DNA of 47,383 nucleotides from Anaeromyxobacter sp. PSR-1 (GTDB taxonomy: Bacteria; Myxococcota; Myxococcia; Myxococcales; Anaeromyxobacteraceae): NCBI RefSeq assembly GCF_000964525.1, contig NZ_BAZG01000016.1, positions 1-47,383 on the forward strand, written 5' to 3'. Shown piece by piece: positions 10,801 through 18,077 of this stretch. The position numbers were made by a program, and so were the translations under genes. The notes beneath the pieces are model-generated. The model did not search any database, was not told the DNA's origin, and saw only the letters and a program-made list of their open reading frames with translations. Position 1 is the stretch's first letter. Each line of letters starts with the position of its first letter.

Positions 10801-10998
10801 GGTGACGAGCCGCTCCACCTCCTCCGGCGTGAGCCCCGGCGCGCGCGTCAGCACCAGCACCTGGTTGGTGGTGATGTCGGGCATCGCGTCGAACTTCAGG
10901 CGCGCGCTGAAGATCGCGCCCACGATGGCGAGCAGGATCGTGAGCGCGACCACCAGCTTGCGGTGGTCCACGCACCACGCGACCAGGCGTCCGATCAC
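7861..10998 (-). CDS. Heavy-metal efflux RND transporter (CzcA-like)
   Basis: A 1045-residue proton-driven inner-membrane pump of the HME-RND family; the length is typical. The transmembrane-4 proton-relay motif reads DFGLVVDGAVVMVE (Asp395, Asp401, Glu408). In the known HME classes this DFG/DGA form goes with divalent cations (Zn, Co, Cd, Ni) rather than the Cu/Ag class, so divalent metal export is the best guess. It starts with GTG at 10,996-10,998, overlapping the adaptor stop by 4 bp. The frame remains open upstream, but that stretch is the adaptor gene read out of frame, so there is no true adaptor-pump fusion. Confidence 0.94.
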   Translation of the reverse strand: MIGRLVAWCVDHRKLVVALTILLAIVGAIFSARLKFDAMPDITTNQVLVLTRAPGLTPEEVERLVTRPIEAALGGVPGMVEQRSLSRYGISSVTAVFEDGADTYRARQVVKERLDTVELPGGVSAPELGPVTGGLGEIFHFTISSNRRTPAELLEMATLRVSPLLRSVPGVVEVNTWGGEQRTLEVRADPVRMAQRGLTLADLRGALEQATGTAAGASVPAGSAQSLLRAVALPKDPTDLAHALVRAEDSELPPVRLAEVADIRVGAMPRIGAATKNGHGETVYLMAQMLRGDNALEVMDRVHDAMAKVRRALPDDVTVDIVYDRSKLVEGTLHTVFKNLLEGGLLVVAVLFLMLGSFRAGLLVASAIPLSMLGATGAMVLLGIPGNLMSLGAIDFGLVVDGAVVMVEAIFHGVAAATFASADRRGARDRMAAHVREVTRSMATPVFFSVLIILLVYVPVLSLTGVDGKMFRPMALTVVFALLTSLVLSVTFIPAAAALLLRPKDIPARPPPLVRLIDRLYLPFLERTLARPKAVAAGAVTLLTLGVALFMTAGSEFVPQLDEGDLVIQTTRAADISLESAVREAGRMEAAVLSQVPEATRIVSRVGSPAVATDIMGLEQADVFVTLKPRAEWRKGLTRDDLIREVELAIGRGAPGGDPAFTQPIQMRFNELLGGSVADVTISVYGEDLAGLRTLAEQVTGVVEQVKGAEDVRIYAPPAVSLLEVRPRPLDVSAAGFTVRDVLDAVTAVRTGVEVGATYDGPLRIPIVLRLGDGASAFTLPSLGLPAPGGALVPLSRVADVSSEVAPSLVSRQDAERRLVVGFNVRSSDLGGVVGAAERAVAAQVRPPAGYRIEWGGSFETLNEAKRRLAVVIPVVLVLIVGVLLAAFRKLKPALVIFMNVPFASVGGMIALWARGMPVSISAAVGFIALSGVAVLNGVVLMNRLVALEGEGLSPAEAAATAARERARPVLMTALVAALGFIPMAVATGVGAEVQRPLATVVAFGLVTSTILTLLVLPALYPWLSRRAEGSSAPEPVHEALAGRG

Positions 10999-12137
10999 GG
11001 CTGCTCCTCCGAGCCGGCCAGCGCCGCGTCCGCCGCGACCTCCGTGCCCGGCTCGACGCCCTTCACGAGCGCGTCCGCGCCGGAGGTGGCGAGCACCTGC
11101 ACCGGCAGGCGCTGCGGCTTCCCCGCGACGTTGCGGACCACGTAGGCCTGCTTGCCGTCGAGCGCCACCGAGCGGGCCGGCACCGCCGCGGCCGCCTCGC
11201 CGATCTTGACCGCCAGGCGCGCCGAGAGGCCCGCCGGCAGCCGCGCGCCGCCGTTCCGGCCCGCGAACCAGGCCGCCGTGGTGCCGTCGCGCGGATCGAC
11301 CACCGGCGCCCGGCCGAGGAGATCCACCGGGTGGCGCGTGCCGTCCGGCAGGATCAGCTCGAACTTCGCCGTCGGCGGCGGCGCGTACGCCAGCCGCGCC
11401 TCCACCCGCGTCTCGCCGTCCGCGGCGACCCGCGCGATCGGCTCGCCCGCCGCCTCGCGCGTCTCGCCGATCGACGCCTTCACCTCGTGGACCATGCCCG
11501 AGATCGGCGAGCGCAGGCCCACCTGGCCCGAGCCGTCCAGGATGCGCCGCGCGTCCGCCGCGGCGAGGTCCGCGGCACGGAGCGTGGCGAGCGCGCTCTG
11601 CTGGTCCGCCCGGGCCTCGGCGAGCTTCGTCTCCGCCTCGAGGAGGTCGGAGAGCTTCACCAGGCCGTCCTTCTTGAGGCCGTCGAGCTGGTCCTTCCGG
11701 CGCTGGTAGGCCTCGAGGCGCGTCGTCGCGGCCGCGTAGGCGCCGGCCGCCTGCACCACCTCCGGCATCACCACCTCGGCGATGACCTGGCCCTTCGCCA
11801 CCTTCTCGCCCGCGCGGACCGAGATCTTCGTGATGCGCGCGCGGAACGGCGGCGTCACCGCCGCCACGCCCTCCGGCGCCGGCAGCACCGTGGCCGGGGC
11901 CTCCAGCAGCGAGACGCCCTCCGCCGCGCGGACCCGGACCCAGGGCGTGCGCGCGCTCGTCGCGGCGGCCGGGGTCGTGTCCGCGGCGCCCGCCTGCTCC
12001 TTCGCGAGCTTCAGCGAGGCCGGTTCCACCGGCGAGGCCTGCGGCGGCTGCGCCGGGGACGGCTCCTTCGAGCAGGCCGCGAGCGCGGCCAGGGCGGCGG
12101 CGGCCGCGAGGAGGGTCTTGCGAGGGGATCGGTTCAC
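10995..12137 (-). CDS. RND efflux periplasmic adaptor lipoprotein (CzcB-like)
   Basis: A 380-residue membrane fusion protein linking the pump to the outer membrane factor. It has a lipoprotein signal with lipobox LAAC (Cys22), a lipoyl-type beta domain around residues 90-125, a long helical hairpin (about 125-205, rich in Ala, Glu and Arg), then LRSPISGMV, where the lipoyl half closes. It starts with GTG at 12,135-12,137, overlapping the stop of the outer membrane factor gene by 4 bp. The C-terminal membrane-proximal domain is intact. Confidence 0.92.
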   Translation of the reverse strand: MNRSPRKTLLAAAAALAALAACSKEPSPAQPPQASPVEPASLKLAKEQAGAADTTPAAATSARTPWVRVRAAEGVSLLEAPATVLPAPEGVAAVTPPFRARITKISVRAGEKVAKGQVIAEVVMPEVVQAAGAYAAATTRLEAYQRRKDQLDGLKKDGLVKLSDLLEAETKLAEARADQQSALATLRAADLAAADARRILDGSGQVGLRSPISGMVHEVKASIGETREAAGEPIARVAADGETRVEARLAYAPPPTAKFELILPDGTRHPVDLLGRAPVVDPRDGTTAAWFAGRNGGARLPAGLSARLAVKIGEAAAAVPARSVALDGKQAYVVRNVAGKPQRLPVQVLATSGADALVKGVEPGTEVAADAALAGSEEQP

Positions 12138-13846
12138 GGCGTCGCTCCGGTGCTGCGGGGTTGCATAGGTTCGGTGGGGAGCGGGGCTCGCTCCGCATCA
12201 CGCTCGTGGTTCGACGGGCTCACCACGAGCGGGGTTCCCTGGGGGGCCCGCTCACCCGGTGATCCGAGCGGATTTCCCTGCCCCCGCTCACCCGTTGTTC
12301 CGGTCACCGCGAGCGGGCTTCCCTGGCCGTCCCGCTCACCCGGTGATCCGCTCACCCCGAGCGTAGGCGGGGCCGAAGGCACCGCCGAAGTCGAGGGGCG
12401 AGCGGGCGCTTCCGCGAGCGAGTCCCTGCCCTCTCCCGCTCGCCCTGAGCCTGTCGAAGGGCGAGCGGGTGCCGCCGGCCCCCCATCCGTCGGCACCAGC
12501 GCCACCAGCATCGCGACCTTCGCCCGCGCCCATGCGTGCGCCGCCCGCGCGCGCAGCTCGCGCGCCCGCGCCGCCGCCGCGCTCCGGCGGGCCACCAGGA
12601 CCTCGACAACCGTCGCGTCGCCCGCGCGCATCGCCGCCTCGCGGAGCCGGGCGCTCTCCGCCGCCGCCGGGACCAGCGTCTTCTCGAGCGCGTCGAGGAC
12701 CTCGCCCGTGTGCTCCACCTCGTGGAAGGCGCGCGCCAGCTCCGTCACCGCGCGGCGCGACGCGTCCTCCGCCTCGCCCGCGCGGCGGGCCGCCGCCGCG
12801 TCGTAGGTCGCCGCCTCGCGGTGGCCCCGCTCGAAGACCGGGAAGGTGAAGCCCACGATGCCGTAGAGGACGTCGTCACCCGCCGAGTCGCGCTGCCCGC
12901 GCACGCCCAGCTGCAGGTCGAGGCCGCGCGCCGACCGCGCCTCCGAGGCGCGGGCCCGGTCCGCCTCGGCCGCCAGCTTCTCCGCGCGGGCCGCCGGCAG
13001 CGCCGCCGCGCGCGCGATGAGCGCCGGCCAGGCCGCGCGCTCCGGGACCGTCGCCATCGGCAGCTCGCCCGAGGTCGTCATCGGCAGCGGCGTCGCCCGG
13101 CCCACCGTCTCCGCGAGCCGGAAGCCCAGGTCGGTCACCTCGCCCTCGACCGAGAGCGAGGCCAGCCGCGCCTCCGCCTCGTAAGCGTCCGCGTCCGCCG
13201 CGTCCGCGCGGGTCAGCGCCGCCGACTCCGCCGCGCGACGGGTCCGGGCCGCCAGCTCCATCGCGAGGCCCAGCTCCTCGCGCGAGAGCTGGAACGCGTT
13301 CTCTGCCGCCCACATGTCCAGCCACGCCTGCGCCGCGTCGAGGCGGCGCGAGAGCGCCACCGCGCGGGCCTCGTCGCGGAGCTGCTGCTCCTCGGTGCGG
13401 GCCGCCCTGCGGCGATTGCCCGAGAGGCCCGCCAGGTTGAAGGACTGCGTGAGTGCTACCTCGCCCTCCAGCCGCGAGTTCGCGTCCCTGGTCGCGAACC
13501 CGGGCTGGAGGACGAGTGAGGGGTTGGAGGTGAGCAGGCCAATCTTCGAATTGCCCTCGGATTTGGCGGCGACCGCGCGCTCCGCGCCCGAGACCGCCGG
13601 CGCCTCCGCCGCGAGCCCCAGCGCCTCGTCGAAGGTGATGGCGTAGACGCGCTCCGGCGCGAGCGGCGCCATGCGGTGCGGCGGCGCGGCGTGCAGTTGC
13701 GGCGCGGCCGGTGCCGGGGCCGGCGCCGGCGCGGCCGGCGGGCTCGACGGGGCGACCGGATCGGCGACGACCAGGAGCGAGAGGAGAAGGACCGAGGAGG
13801 GCATCATCGCGGGCCGTGTTCTGCCGCGGCCGGCGCGCCGCGGCAT
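12134..13846 (-). CDS. Outer membrane efflux factor (TolC/CzcC-like) with repeat-encoded C-terminus
   Basis: A 570-residue first gene of the efflux operon. It has a signal peptide (basic RRAGRGR then a Leu/Val-rich run) and a Pro/Ala-rich linker, followed by two OEP repeats with the long helices typical of TolC-type channels (FDEALGLAAEAPAV and the second half near residues 290-450). The last roughly 110 residues (after about 460) are low-complexity and encoded by several palindromic repeats (PSTGSGRAGEG, SGSPGERDGQ, VVSPSNHERD), so they are probably not part of the fold. The start at 13,846 has a GGGGA site upstream; ATGs at 13,807 or 13,804 are alternatives. Its stop overlaps the adaptor start. 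Confidence 0.88.
   Translation of the reverse strand: MPRRAGRGRTRPAMMPSSVLLLSLLVVADPVAPSSPPAAPAPAPAPAAPQLHAAPPHRMAPLAPERVYAITFDEALGLAAEAPAVSGAERAVAAKSEGNSKIGLLTSNPSLVLQPGFATRDANSRLEGEVALTQSFNLAGLSGNRRRAARTEEQQLRDEARAVALSRRLDAAQAWLDMWAAENAFQLSREELGLAMELAARTRRAAESAALTRADAADADAYEAEARLASLSVEGEVTDLGFRLAETVGRATPLPMTTSGELPMATVPERAAWPALIARAAALPAARAEKLAAEADRARASEARSARGLDLQLGVRGQRDSAGDDVLYGIVGFTFPVFERGHREAATYDAAAARRAGEAEDASRRAVTELARAFHEVEHTGEVLDALEKTLVPAAAESARLREAAMRAGDATVVEVLVARRSAAAARARELRARAAHAWARAKVAMLVALVPTDGGPAAPARPSTGSGRAGEGRDSLAEAPARPSTSAVPSAPPTLGVSGSPGERDGQGSPLAVTGTTGERGQGNPLGSPGERAPQGTPLVVSPSNHERDAERAPLPTEPMQPRSTGATP
12180..12475. repeat. Cluster of palindromic repeats inside the outer membrane factor gene
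   Basis: At least three repeat types lie in about 300 bp: the GTGGT/ACCAC palindrome (12,201-12,231), a GAGCGTAGG-type unit with stem GGCGGGGCC-GAA-GGCACCGCC (12,366-12,386; one mismatch), and CGCTCGCCCTGAGCC-TGTCGAAGGGCGAGCG (12,438-12,469), with several short CGCTCACCCGGTGATCC copies between. All are read through in the frame of the gene. Confidence 0.8.
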
Positions 13847-14582
13847 GGGTTCCCCGTGAGAAGGCTCTCAGAAAAGGCCGAGCAGAAGCGGCATGTTGTC
13901 GCAAGCCGGGCCGTGACGCCCGTACGCCGCGTCCGCGCCGCTCCCCACCCCGCTCACGCCGATGGCCGCACCGGACCGCGCGGCCCCAACCCACCCGCTC
14001 ATGCCGAGCGTAGGCCCGCACCGGAGGTGCGGGCCGGAGTCGAGGCACCCTCACCCATCCGCGCAGCCGCCTCCCCATCCGCTCATGCCCCCACCCATCC
14101 GCGCAGCCCCCTCCCCATCCGCTCATGCCCCCACCCATCCGCGCGGGCACCTCCCCATCCGCTCATGCCGAGCGTAGGCCCGTTCCATGGGGTACGGGCT
14201 CGCAGGTGCGAGGCCCACGGGTACGGGCCGGAGTCGAGGCACCCCCGCCCCTCCCACCCACGCAGACTCGAGGACCCCCGCCCACCCAACTCCCCCCTTC
14301 ACGGAGCAGGGGGAGCCGGAGGGGGAAGATGCCGCCGCCCCCCACCCCGCCGCCGGCAGGTCACAGTCCCAGCAGCGGAGGGGGGTTCGTGCTGGGCCTA
14401 CGACCCGACGACACGGAGGTGCCCGCCGGCCTTGCGGGGCGCGCAGCCGGCGGGTGCGACGAGGTGGGGGACGGCAGGCATCGGGAGGACCGTACGAGAG
14501 AGCGAGCGGCCACTGCATGGGAGGCGGATGAGGTCGTTCTCACCGGGCCCGAGGCAGGGCCGCCCGCCCGTGCGTTCTCCGC
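13847..14582. repeat. Repeat-rich intergenic region before the tRNA cluster
   Basis: I see no supported gene in these 736 bp. A GAGCGTAGG repeat with a perfect 10-bp stem GGCCCGCACC-GGA-GGTGCGGGCC lies at 13,996-14,045. A 40-bp unit repeats three times at 14,052-14,170. A further GAGCGTAGG-type copy with a longer, imperfect stem runs from about 14,160 to 14,240. The remainder is GC-rich, with open frames in all directions and no family resemblance. Confidence 0.75.
14052..14170. repeat. 40-bp tandem repeat, three copies
   Basis: The unit CACCCATCCGCGC-AGCC-...-CTCCCCATCCGCTCATGCCC begins at 14,052, 14,092 and 14,132 with exact 40-bp spacing. The third copy differs in its centre (GCGCGGGCA). 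The unit ends in the CGCTCATGCC that begins the larger GAGCGTAGG repeat, so it may derive from it. Confidence 0.8.
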
Positions 14583-14611
14583 TTGATCCCCGGCCGACGG
14601 TGCCGTATATG
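14583..14611 (+). promoter_or_regulatory. Sigma-70-type promoter for the tRNA cluster
   Basis: A -35 hexamer TTGATC (14,583-14,588), a 17-bp spacer and a -10 hexamer TATATG (14,606-14,611) lie about 75 bp before the first tRNA-Ser. This is the best canonical promoter seen in the window. Confidence 0.65.
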
Positions 14612-14685
14612 GGCGGACTCCGAGCGCCGGACAGGATGTCCCGGGGCCCGGAAGCAGATGGAACGAGGACGGATTCGCGGTTTTC

Positions 14686-14775
14686 GGAGGAGTGGCCGAG
14701 CGGTTTAAGGCGGCGGTCTTGAAAACCGCAGAGGGTTCACGCCCTCCGAAGGTTCGAATCCTTCCTCCTCCGCCA
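14686..14775 (+). tRNA. tRNA-Ser (anticodon UGA)
   Basis: A 90-nt class II tRNA with acceptor GGAGGAG / CTCCTCC, a D-arm GTGGCCGAG start, anticodon loop CTTGAAA (anticodon TGA at 14,720-14,722), a long variable arm and a T-loop GGTTCGAATCC. CCA is encoded at 14,773-14,775. It decodes UCA-type serine codons. Confidence 0.97.
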
Positions 14776-14800
14776 GGACAGAAGGAGCGGAAGAGGTTCT

Positions 14801-14892
14801 GGAAAGGTGGCCGAGAGGCCGAAGGCGCTGGTTTGCTAAACCAGTATACGGGGTGACCTGTATCGAGGGTTCGAATCCCTCCCTTTCCGCCA
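14801..14892 (+). tRNA. tRNA-Ser (anticodon GCU)
   Basis: A 92-nt class II tRNA with acceptor GGAAAGG / CCTTTCC, anticodon loop TTGCTAA (GCT at 14,835-14,837), a long variable arm (TACGGGGTGACCTGTA) and the T-loop GGTTCGAATCC, with encoded CCA. It decodes AGC/AGU serine codons and follows the first tRNA by 25 bp, probably in one transcript. Confidence 0.97.
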
Positions 14893-14964
14893 ATCTCGCA
14901 GCACCGCAGGACCCGCAGCACCGCAGCACCCCGCCCTCCCCGGCGGCACAACCGAATAGGCTTT

Positions 14965-15041
14965 GCGCCCTTAGCTCAGTTGGATAGAGCGTCGGACTAC
15001 GAATCCGAAGGCCAGAGGTTCAAATCCTCTAGGGCGCGCCA
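14965..15041 (+). tRNA. tRNA-Arg (anticodon ACG), island integration site
   Basis: A 77-nt tRNA with acceptor GCGCCCT / AGGGCGC, anticodon loop CTACGAA (ACG at 14,999-15,001; A34 is normally edited to inosine), T-loop GGTTCAAATCC and encoded CCA. Its 3' half from the anticodon onward is repeated imperfectly at 26,001-26,034, which marks it as the attachment site of the adjoining island. The tRNA itself is intact. Confidence 0.97.
14997..15030 (+). other. Left attachment site, tRNA-Arg 3' half
   Basis: A 34-bp segment from the anticodon loop through the T-arm (CTACGAATCCGAAGG onward), matched at 26,001-26,034 with two mismatches (C/T at base 16 and A/G at base 27 of the repeat). A partial integrase gene lies directly beside it, as expected for a tRNA-targeting tyrosine integrase. 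Confidence 0.8.
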
Positions 15042-15051
15042 AAAAAACGAG

Positions 15052-15082
15052 AGGCCCCGCAGGCACTTAGCTTGCGGGGCCT
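15052..15082. terminator. Bidirectional terminator between tRNA-Arg and the integrase remnant
   Basis: A perfect 10-bp stem AGGCCCCGCA / TGCGGGGCCT with an 11-base loop. On the minus strand it is followed by CTCGTTTTTTT, a good T tract for ending the integrase transcript. On the plus strand it follows the tRNA-Arg end by 10 bases and can end the tRNA transcript. Confidence 0.8.
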
Positions 15083-15089
15083 TCGTGTA

Positions 15090-15452
15090 TCAGCGCTCCT
15101 TCGGGCCCACTTCCTCCAGATCTTCTCCACCGCGGCCGCGCTTCCGCGGTGTGCTCTCGGCCAGGTCCTTCGCGGCTCCCGCCTCGATGACCTTCACCGC
15201 GTTCCTGACGTCCTCGTCCTCGACGATGTTGTAGCGGTCGAGCACGTTCCGGGTCCGGCGGCCGGACATCCGCATGACGACCGACTCGGGGATGCCCCGC
15301 CGGCGCGAGTTGGTGACGAACAACCGCCGCAGGTCGTGGAACCACAAGTCGGGTCGGCCGATGACCTCCCGCGCCCGGTTGAACTTGCGGCGGAGCTCGG
15401 CCCACTTCGAGCCCGTGCGCTGGCTGACGAACACGTAATCGGAGTGAAGCTG
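15090..15452 (-). pseudogene. Tyrosine recombinase (integrase), C-terminal part, split by an IS
   Basis: About 120 residues of a phage-type integrase catalytic domain. The HxLR box (WFHDLRRLFVTNS) and the nucleophile Tyr (VLDRYNIV) are present, followed by a basic tail. The IS3-family element enters at 15,452. On its far side (18,008-18,038, minus strand) the frame resumes as VVDFGPQMCE, joined across a GCT duplication, before an in-frame TAA at 18,039-18,041. The N-terminal arm-binding part and the first catalytic Arg are absent. It sits against tRNA-Arg, so it was very probably the island's own integrase. Confidence 0.8.
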
Positions 15453-15494
15453 TGGGCTTGATCCGGTTCCACAGACACCAACCGAAAGGCGGAT

Positions 15495-15799
15495 ATGGTG
15501 TCGAGCATGGCATCGGAGAAGCCCCGGAGTCAGCGCCGGCCCCGGCGCAGCTTCACTGACGAGTTCAAGGCCGAGGTGGTGAAGAAGGTCCTCGTCGGCC
15601 ACAAGACGTCGGGCCAGGTCGCCCGCGATCTGGACCTCACCGAGACGGCGGTCCGGCACTGGGTGAAGCAGGCGCAGGTGGATCGGGGGAAGGGACCGCC
15701 TGGCGCGCTCACTACGGCCGAGAAGGAGGAGCTGGCGCGGCTCCGCAAGGAGAACCGGGAGCTCCGCGAAGATCGGGAGATCCAAAAAAAGCGGCGGCC
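15495..15799 (+). pseudogene. IS3-family orfA (transposase helix-turn-helix subunit), interrupted
   Basis: About 100 residues with the usual N-terminal helix-turn-helix (RSFTDEFKAEVVKKVL ... QVARDLDLTETAVRHWV) and a leucine-zipper-like end (LARLRKENRELRED). It is cut at 15,799 by the IS4-family element. The family end (AAAFFAKQHK, then TGA) resumes at 17,079-17,111. The A7G run at 15,784-15,791 lies exactly where IS3 elements use -1 slippage, and the conserved end lies in the -1 frame. A second ATG at 15,510 is an alternative start. Confidence 0.85.
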
Positions 15800-17078
15800 C
15801 TGGAGTATCCCCGCGAACGGCAGCAAACCTTCCCATGATTCCCATGGCTTAGCGGAGGTGCCGGTCAGACCGTTGCGCCGGGCGCGCGGACTTGATCGAC
15901 TGTGAGCATGCGCGTCGACCGGATGCTCGCGACGTTCCTTGGCGCCCACGTCAGCACGGTTCACAAAGCGAGGGTGGTGGCGGTGTTCGCGGCCGTCGCG
16001 GCTCTCGTGCGCGGTGGCGAGATCGCTCTCAGCCGGCTCGGAAGGGCCATCGCGATCCGGACAACCGCCAAGCACGGCATCAAGCGGATCGACCGCTTGT
16101 ACGGGAACGGCCACGTTCTCAACGAGCGCCAGTTCTTCTACAGGGGCATCGCTCACGGAGTTCTTCGGGACCGTCCGAGGCCGGCGGTCCTCGTGGACTG
16201 GACAGAGGTGGGCGGGGGGATGCGGGTGCTGGCCGCCGCGGCGCCGTGCAGTGGACGCGCTGTGATCATCTACGCCGAGGTCCATCCCCTGCGGCACTAC
16301 GCCAACCCACGAGTCGAGGCACGATTCCTTCGAAGGCTTGCCGAGGTGCTGCCTCCCGCGAGTCGACCGATCATCGTGACCGACGCTGGATTCCGCGCGC
16401 CATGGATCCGGCAGGTGCTCAATTTGGGCTGGGACTTCGTGGCACGCGTTCGTGGGCGCGCCTACGTGCGGCCCGCAGGTGGAGCCTGGCTTCGTTTCGA
16501 CAAGCTGTACGACGCCGCACGAGTGAAGGCCAAGGACCTCGGCCCGTGCCTCGTGACGCGGTACCAGCCCTACTCGTGCCGAGTCGTGGTCGTTCGGAAG
16601 CGGCGCCGGTGGCGCGCCGCGCAGCGCCGACTCGCACTCGACTCCCGCGAGCGCCAGGAAGTTCAGGCTGCGCGGGAGCCTTGGGTTCTCGCGACATCGA
16701 TCCAGGATATCGACGCCGACGGTATTGTCGCGACGTACGCCTCGCGCATGCAGATCGAAGAGGCCTTCCGCGACGCGAAGAGCTCGCGGTTTGGCTGGGC
16801 GATGGAAGCCGCCTGCACAGCGCGCCCGGGGCGGGTGGAGGTCATGGTCCTGCTCGCAGCCCTAGCGTCACTGCTCATCCTGATGGTCGGCATCTCCGCC
16901 GAAGGCGCCGGCCTCCATCGCAAGTACCAGGCGAACACGATCAGCACGCGGCGCGTGCTCGCCCTCACCACGCTCGGGCGCCTCGTCCTGCTGCATGAGC
17001 TCGCCGCCGCGATGGAATCCTGGGCAGAGTTCCCGGTCCCGCCGGCGCTCTTGAGATGAATTCGTGGGGATCCATCAG
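15800..17078 (+). mobile_element. IS4-family insertion sequence (1279 bp) inside IS3 orfA
   Basis: The terminal inverted repeats CTGGAGTATCCCCGCGAA (left) and the complement of TTCGTGGGGATCCATCAG (right) match at 14 of 18 positions. A 9-bp duplication GCGGCGGCC flanks it exactly (15,791-15,799 and 17,079-17,087), the size expected for IS4. It holds one intact transposase gene, so it may still be active. Confidence 0.9.
15902..17059 (+). CDS. IS4-family DDE transposase
   Basis: A 385-residue transposase. The three acidic catalytic residues can be placed: Asp in VLVDWTEV, Asp in IIVTDAGF and Glu in QIEEAFRDAK. The last belongs to the IS4 signature Y-(2)-R-(3)-E-(6)-K (YASRMQIEEAFRDAK), present in full. 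It starts with GTG at 15,902 or ATG at 15,908. The frame is complete, unlike the surrounding IS3 genes. Confidence 0.92.
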   Translation: MSMRVDRMLATFLGAHVSTVHKARVVAVFAAVAALVRGGEIALSRLGRAIAIRTTAKHGIKRIDRLYGNGHVLNERQFFYRGIAHGVLRDRPRPAVLVDWTEVGGGMRVLAAAAPCSGRAVIIYAEVHPLRHYANPRVEARFLRRLAEVLPPASRPIIVTDAGFRAPWIRQVLNLGWDFVARVRGRAYVRPAGGAWLRFDKLYDAARVKAKDLGPCLVTRYQPYSCRVVVVRKRRRWRAAQRRLALDSRERQEVQAAREPWVLATSIQDIDADGIVATYASRMQIEEAFRDAKSSRFGWAMEAACTARPGRVEVMVLLAALASLLILMVGISAEGAGLHRKYQANTISTRRVLALTTLGRLVLLHELAAAMESWAEFPVPPALLR

Positions 17079-17107
17079 GCGGCGGCCTTCTTCGCGAAGC
17101 AGCACAA

Positions 17108-17976
17108 GTGAGGTTCGCGTTCATCGACGCGGAGAAGGCCCACCACCCGATCACGAAGCTCTGCCGCTTGCTCCGCGTCTCGCGCCCCGGGTTCTACGCC
17201 TGGTGCGGTCGGCCGCCGTCGCCGCGAGCGGTCGAGGATGCGCGGCTCACGGTGCTCATCCGCGAGTCGCATGAGCGTGGGCGCCGATACTACGGCAGCC
17301 CTCGCATCTACAAGGACCTCGTCGCACAGAAGGTCTTCGTGAGCCGCAAGCGCGTGATTCGCCTGATGCAGGCTGAAAAGATTGTCGCTCGCCCACGCCG
17401 GCGCTACCGGTGCACCACGATCAGCGAGCAGGGTCAGGCCGTCGCGCCGAACCTGCTCGCTCAGAACTTCGAGGCCACGAGGCCGAATGAGAAGTGGTCG
17501 GTGACACGACCGAGCTCGTCACCGGCGAGGGCCGGCTGTACCTGGCCGCCGTCCTGGACCTGTTCTCGCGCTACGTCGTCGGCTGGGCGATCTCCGCGTC
17601 GAACAACCGCCACCTCACGCTGAAGGCGCTTGACATGGCGCTACAGCGCCGCTGCCCGAACGCGGACCTGCTCCACCACTCGGACCAGGCAGCACGTACG
17701 CGAGCGAAGACCACCGGGACGTGCTCGCGGCGCGCGGGATCACGTGCAGCATGAGCCGCCGTGGCAACTGCTACGACAACGCGGCGATGGAGAGCTGGTT
17801 CTCGACGCTCAAGTCCGAGCTGGGCGAGCGGTTCGAGACGCACGCGGCCGCGAAGGAGCAATTGTTCGACTACATCGAGGTGTTCTACAACCAGCAGCGG
17901 CTCCACTCGGCCATTGGCTTACGTCAGCCCGGCCGCGTTCGAGCGGGCGGTGCAGCAGGCGAAGCAAGCGGCGTAG
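17108..17976 (+). pseudogene. IS3-family orfB (DDE transposase subunit), frameshifted three times
   Basis: An IS3 orfB (SRPGFYAW, RRYYGSPRIY, then an rve integrase core with LYLAAVLDLFSRYVVGWA, GNCYDNAAMESW and a QQRLHSAIGY end) is recognisable but spread over several frames. One G appears lost near 17,496 (NEKW then VGDTTEL), another near 17,688 (HHSDQ then GSTYAS), and one T gained near 17,919 (HSAIG then YVSPAAF). It begins with GTG at 17,108. No complete transposase can be made from it. Confidence 0.85.
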
Positions 17977-18077
17977 TCAACCTGTCTGCCGGACCGGATC
18001 AAGCCCAGCTCGCACATTTGGGGTCCGAAGTCGACCACTTACGTCGGGTCTCAGCCCTGCACTCACGGCGCGATGTC

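Larger units (their letters stand above)
15453..18007 (+). mobile_element. IS3-family insertion sequence, itself interrupted
   Basis: The ends are inverted repeats: TGGGCTTGATCCGGT at the left (15,453) and its complement ACCGGATCAAGCCCA at the right (to 18,007, with one indel and small changes further in). GCT flanks both sides (15,449-15,451 and 18,008-18,010), a 3-bp target duplication normal for IS3. The element without the inserted IS4 would be about 1.27 kb. It carries orfA and a decayed orfB and lies within the integrase gene. Confidence 0.85.

Noticed and set aside
9697-11145. Plus-strand open frame opposite the RND pump
   Set aside because: Antisense shadow rich in Arg and His with no family resemblance.
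7861-12201. Apparent fusion of the efflux adaptor and pump in one frame (1446 codons)
   Set aside because: The upstream 400 codons are the adaptor gene read in the wrong frame; the real pump begins at GTG 10,998.
14052-14170. 40-bp repeats as a CRISPR array
   Set aside because: The copies are directly tandem with no unique spacers.
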